Of a stretch of DNA of 64,000 nucleotides, positions 60,716 through 64,000 are shown piece after piece (position 1 is the first letter of the stretch; the number at the start of each line of letters is the position of its first letter). The translations under genes and the position numbers were made by a program. A model generated the notes under the pieces. That model did not search any database, was not told the DNA's origin, and worked only from the letters and a program-made list of their open reading frames with translations. This DNA comes from Ignisphaera cupida (GTDB lineage Archaea > Thermoproteota > Thermoprotei_A > Sulfolobales > Ignisphaeraceae), in assembly GCF_030186535.1 (NCBI RefSeq), contig NZ_JASNVW010000005.1:31539-95538 (forward strand), read 5' to 3'.

Positions 60716-63700
60716 TTGGCTAAAGAAGATTTGTTTAGAAATCCTCCGAAAATCTTTAGAGGAATACCGTTTTGGTCTATAAACGATTTTCTAAATGTTG
60801 ACGAAGCTGTTAAGCAAATTGGTTTACTGGATGATGCTGGTTTTGGTGGAGTATTTTTCCATGCTAGAGAGGGTTTAGCTACGCCATTTCTTGGCGATGA
60901 CTGGTTTAAAGTGTTTGAAGCTGTTGTTAAAGAGGCTGAGAAAAGAGGGTTAACTGTTTGGATATATGATGAGGATAGGTGGCCATCTGGATTTGCTAGT
61001 GGGTATGTACCTGCTTTGGATTCTAGGTATAGGGCAAAGTCTCTTGTTATGATTGTTGATAACAAGTGTTACTATGGCAATGACACAATCGCTATGTTTC
61101 GCTGTATACCAGATGAGAATGGTCTTCCAATAAAATGTGAAAGAATATATCAATCTGAGCAAGACCCAAGATATGTTTACCTAACATTTGTGAGATATGT
61201 TGCTGCTATTGGTGATAAGTGGTTTTCTGGTTTTTCATATGTTGATCTACTTGATGAGGATGTTGTTAAAAAGTTTGTGGAAATTGCCTACAGGCCATAT
61301 ATTGAGAAATTCGGAAATTACATAGGTTCTGTAATCCCTGGTGCCTTTACTGATGAACCTAATATAACATCTTCTAGACCTAGGGCAAAGCCACAGCCAT
61401 TTTCATGGGTTAGAGGCCCTAGAATGCTTTTGTATAGCTTGCCATGGACAGATAAGCTTCCAGAAGTTTTTGAGAAGCTAAATGGCTATAGCGTTGTTGA
61501 CAAGCTTCCAGAGCTGTTTTTCAATATTGGAAGCTATAGAAAAACCAGGTACGATTTCTGGAAAACAGTAACATTGATGTTTGTCAACTCATTCACAAAG
61601 CAAGTATATGAGTATTGTGATAGAAATGGGCTGAGGTTTACAGGGCATTTTCTAGCAGAAGATGATTTAGTGTCTCAGCTTGTTGTTGGAGCTGTTATGC
61701 CTCACTATGAATATATGCACATACCTGGCATTGATCATTTGGCTTATCAAATCTGGAACTCTCTTTTAACAGTTAAGCAAGTTGCTAGTGTTGCTAACCA
61801 ACTTGGGAAGGAGAGAGTTCTTTGCGAAGCCTATGGAACTCTTGGGAACTACCCATCTTTTGAGGATAGGAAGTGGATAGGCGATTTCCTCTATGCTCTT
61901 GGAGTAAACCTATTAAATCATCACCTAGTTCCATACTCTATGAGAGGAAGAAGAAAAGCTGATTATGGGCTAAACTTTCACTGGAGTCAGCCGTGGTGGA
62001 AATACAATAGATTGATTGAAGACTACTACACGAGGTTAAGCTATGTTCTCTCACAGGGGATTAGAGTAGTTGATGTTCTCATAATACATCCAATGACTAG
62101 TGTATGGAGTGTTTATACACCTGTTAATGATTCTGAAGCAAGAAAATTGAATGAAATGTTCATGAACTTGCTGAAGAATATGCTTAAAATGCATATAGAT
62201 TTTGAGTTAGGCGATGAAATGTTGTTGGCAAAGTATGGAGATGTTGAGCAAAACATGTTGAAGGTTGGTAGGGCAAGATACAAAGTTGTTTTGGTGCCTC
62301 CATCAATAAACATTTCAAGTTCCACTCTAGCACTTCTAAAGAGATTTGTGGAATCTAGAGGAACACTCATAGTTTTAGAGCCGAAGCCTACTCATGTTGA
62401 TGGTGTTGAAAATAGTGAAATCCAAAGTATTTACAGCAAAGCAGTTGTTGTGAAGAATTTAGCTGAGCTATCCAATGTTTTGAAGAGTTATTTGAATGAA
62501 TTTGAAATTGTTGTTGAAAGCAATGATAGCCAGGGAAATGTTATTGTGCATGCTAGAAGAGTTGAAGACAAGATAATGCTGTTTGTAGTAAACGTTGATA
62601 GAAACTCAAGTTACTCTGTAGCCATTGGTGTTAAGGGTTGTTACAGTGTTGAGGAGTGGGATCCATTTACAGGTGATATCAAAGCTTATCCACATGACTA
62701 TAGAAATGAAAGAACATACATTGAATTTACTCTAAAACCTGTTGATTCAAAGCTTTTTGCCTTTAAACCAAGCCAAAGTGGCTATGCAAAAACTGAAAAA
62801 TCTATTGCTTCACTTCACAAAGTTGATGAAATTAAGCTTTCTGGTGAGTGGATTGTAAGAAGAAGGGACAAAAATGTTTTAGTTCTGGACTATGCAAAAC
62901 TCTCTATAGATAATTCAGAGTGGAGTGAGTTTCAGCCTCTTCCAAAAATTGTTGACCAGCTTTATTCATATGGGCTGGGAGCTAGTTATAAAGTCAGATT
63001 CGAGTTTTATGTAAAGTCAAAGCCAAAACCACCTTTGCATCTAGTTATCGAAAATCCAAAGCAATTCAGAAGAGTTGTAGTCAATGGTAATCAAATTGAT
63101 GTTAATGTTGATGATGGGAAGTGGATTGATTGGAACTTCAGAAAGTATGAAATATCCAAGTATATTGTGCAAGGTCTAAACTATATCGAGTTGGAGGGGG
63201 TTGCAGGATTTGAGATAGAGATAGAGCCACTATACATTCTAGGGGATTTCGGTGTTGTAGAGTGTAGTAAGGGCTGTTCTGAAATAGTTGATGAGAAGAA
63301 TAAGCTTGTTTTTAATGAGGAAATTAACGTTGTTAAACATGGCTATCCATTCTATGCTGGTGAAATGGAGTTTATCAAGATGTTTAGAATTGATCGCAAT
63401 GATTTCGACAAAGCCTATTTAGAGATTGAGAAAATAAATGCTGCTTTGGCGATAATCTATGTAAATGGCTTCGAAGTTTCAAAAGCAATTTCATCATCAC
63501 TACAAATCGATATAACGAAGTATGTTAGGAAAGGTGAGAATGAGTTGAGAATTTTACTTGTTGGAACTCTTAGAAATGTTCTTGGGCCTCTTCACAGAGA
63601 GGATTCACAATTCACATCACCTTTAACATTCTACATTGTTGATAATACATGGAGAGATGACTATGTTTTGAAACCATTTGGATTTAGAAATGCCAAAATA

Positions 63701-63730
63701 GCTTTTTATAAAGAGTCTGAAAAACAATAA
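60716..63730 (+). CDS. Large glycosidase-like protein, GH106 (alpha-L-rhamnosidase)-like
   Basis: A 1004-residue protein. The N-terminal catalytic-type region contains GGVFFHAREGL, WIYDEDRWPSGFASGY and GAFTDEPNI, which resemble the YDE..WPSG block of the GH106-like family. The middle has WSVYTPVNDSEARKLNEM and a nucleotide/glycosyl-hydrolase-type Rossmann-like section, and the C-terminal 300 residues look like beta-sandwich modules (YKVRFEFYVKS, GLNYIELEGVAGFEIEIEPL). No signal peptide is seen. TTG at 60716 has GGTGG eight bases upstream and is preferred to the TTG at 60701. The substrate is likely a rhamnoside or other plant- or EPS-derived sugar. Confidence 0.75.
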   Translation: MAKEDLFRNPPKIFRGIPFWSINDFLNVDEAVKQIGLLDDAGFGGVFFHAREGLATPFLGDDWFKVFEAVVKEAEKRGLTVWIYDEDRWPSGFASGYVPALDSRYRAKSLVMIVDNKCYYGNDTIAMFRCIPDENGLPIKCERIYQSEQDPRYVYLTFVRYVAAIGDKWFSGFSYVDLLDEDVVKKFVEIAYRPYIEKFGNYIGSVIPGAFTDEPNITSSRPRAKPQPFSWVRGPRMLLYSLPWTDKLPEVFEKLNGYSVVDKLPELFFNIGSYRKTRYDFWKTVTLMFVNSFTKQVYEYCDRNGLRFTGHFLAEDDLVSQLVVGAVMPHYEYMHIPGIDHLAYQIWNSLLTVKQVASVANQLGKERVLCEAYGTLGNYPSFEDRKWIGDFLYALGVNLLNHHLVPYSMRGRRKADYGLNFHWSQPWWKYNRLIEDYYTRLSYVLSQGIRVVDVLIIHPMTSVWSVYTPVNDSEARKLNEMFMNLLKNMLKMHIDFELGDEMLLAKYGDVEQNMLKVGRARYKVVLVPPSINISSSTLALLKRFVESRGTLIVLEPKPTHVDGVENSEIQSIYSKAVVVKNLAELSNVLKSYLNEFEIVVESNDSQGNVIVHARRVEDKIMLFVVNVDRNSSYSVAIGVKGCYSVEEWDPFTGDIKAYPHDYRNERTYIEFTLKPVDSKLFAFKPSQSGYAKTEKSIASLHKVDEIKLSGEWIVRRRDKNVLVLDYAKLSIDNSEWSEFQPLPKIVDQLYSYGLGASYKVRFEFYVKSKPKPPLHLVIENPKQFRRVVVNGNQIDVNVDDGKWIDWNFRKYEISKYIVQGLNYIELEGVAGFEIEIEPLYILGDFGVVECSKGCSEIVDEKNKLVFNEEINVVKHGYPFYAGEMEFIKMFRIDRNDFDKAYLEIEKINAALAIIYVNGFEVSKAISSSLQIDITKYVRKGENELRILLVGTLRNVLGPLHREDSQFTSPLTFYIVDNTWRDDYVLKPFGFRNAKIAFYKESEKQ

Positions 63731-64000
63731 ATCTGCTTAAATTTTTTAAAAATTAATAGAGCTGCTTATTTTCATTAAAATTTTTAAGTCTGCTCATAAC
63801 ACATTAACTAGGTGTCTTTAATTGTTTTGGTGAGGTCTATTGTATCGATAAAAAATAGAAGTAAAACAAATCTAATGGTAAATACGAGAGGAACTAAATC
63901 AAAGAATGTTATTTCAACACCATTGTTGCAAATAATTCAATTCTTCTATTGAAAGCTTATGGTGAAATCAGATGAAGATGCCTATGTGGAATCCTATTGC
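63731..64000. other. Right-edge intergenic region, possible start of a gene at 63972
   Basis: AT-rich, with repeated TTTTTAA/TTAAAATTT stretches that could terminate the upstream gene or serve as TATA boxes. A GTG-initiated 40-codon frame (63830-63952) has poor Shine-Dalgarno spacing and no recognised content. At 63972 an ATG (MKMPMWNPI) preceded by GGTGAAATCAG remains open to the window end and may begin a real gene, but only nine codons are visible. Confidence 0.35.

Noticed and set aside
63830..63952. 40-codon GTG-initiated frame near the right edge
   Set aside because: Poor Shine-Dalgarno spacing and no recognisable content.

Overview
The window looks like a chromosomal segment of a thermophilic archaeon of the Thermoproteota (TACK) lineage. 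The DNA is AT-rich and genes are densely packed. Many genes start with GTG or TTG behind a GGTG-type Shine-Dalgarno sequence, and TATA-like boxes precede operons. The gene content is archaeal: a cyclic-2,3-diphosphoglycerate-synthetase-type GTPase, a KaiC-like ATPase, TldD/TldE, a P3A proton ATPase, ThiI with a rhodanese domain, a BMP-type ABC importer and tetrahydromethanopterin (H4MPT) biosynthesis. I see no rRNA, tRNA, intact insertion sequence or CRISPR array.

The central theme is one-carbon metabolism without methanogenesis genes. A six-gene minus-strand operon (43886-51027) encodes an MtdA/MtdB-type NAD(P)-dependent methylene-H4MPT dehydrogenase, Ftr, a fused FwdD-FwdB protein, FwdA, FwdC and Mch. 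Together these connect methylene-H4MPT to CO2. Convergent to it lie mfnF and mfnE for methanofuran synthesis, and mptG for H4MPT synthesis is at 2889-3926. A second minus-strand operon (14196-19211) encodes a corrinoid protein, an MttB-superfamily methyltransferase with no in-frame amber codon, an APC permease and a class III aminotransferase. A corrinoid-activating 2Fe-2S/ASKHA protein is at 31274-33133, next to an archaeal thymidylate synthase that probably uses methylene-H4MPT. My reading is a methylotrophic archaeon that demethylates quaternary or methylated amines and oxidises the methyl group through H4MPT and methanofuran. No mcr gene is seen here. Mer and the methylcorrinoid:H4MPT methyltransferase must lie elsewhere if the pathway is complete.

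Layout: 1-8742 holds a partial molybdopterin oxidoreductase, thiI, mptG, an ECF transporter and a NitT/TauT-like ABC transporter. 8784-14065 holds TldE/TldD, a membrane protein, an M50 protease and a class II amidotransferase. 14196-19211 is the methyltransferase operon. 19441-25270 holds cDPGS, a KaiC-like ATPase, an ABC-2 exporter and an FeS glycosylase-like protein. 25378-26071 is a broken coiled-coil/nuclease gene. 26201-31140 is a BMP ABC importer. 31274-35691 holds the corrinoid activator, ThyA and a symporter. 36013-41488 holds a PLP enzyme, a membrane metallopeptidase, an aldo-keto reductase and a clan GH-A hydrolase. 41702-51027 is methanofuran synthesis plus C1 oxidation. 51207-63730 holds Mrp, MATE, an aldo-keto reductase, DUF72, a P-type ATPase, a GT2 and a GH106-like protein.

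Two non-coding matters stand out. A dispersed repeat of about 200 bp occurs at 43416-43612 and 56472-56672, with a shorter inverted copy at 43771-43857. One end resembles a crenarchaeal CRISPR repeat (ending GAATTGAAAG), so it could be a relic leader plus repeat. Two gene fossils also lie between intact genes.
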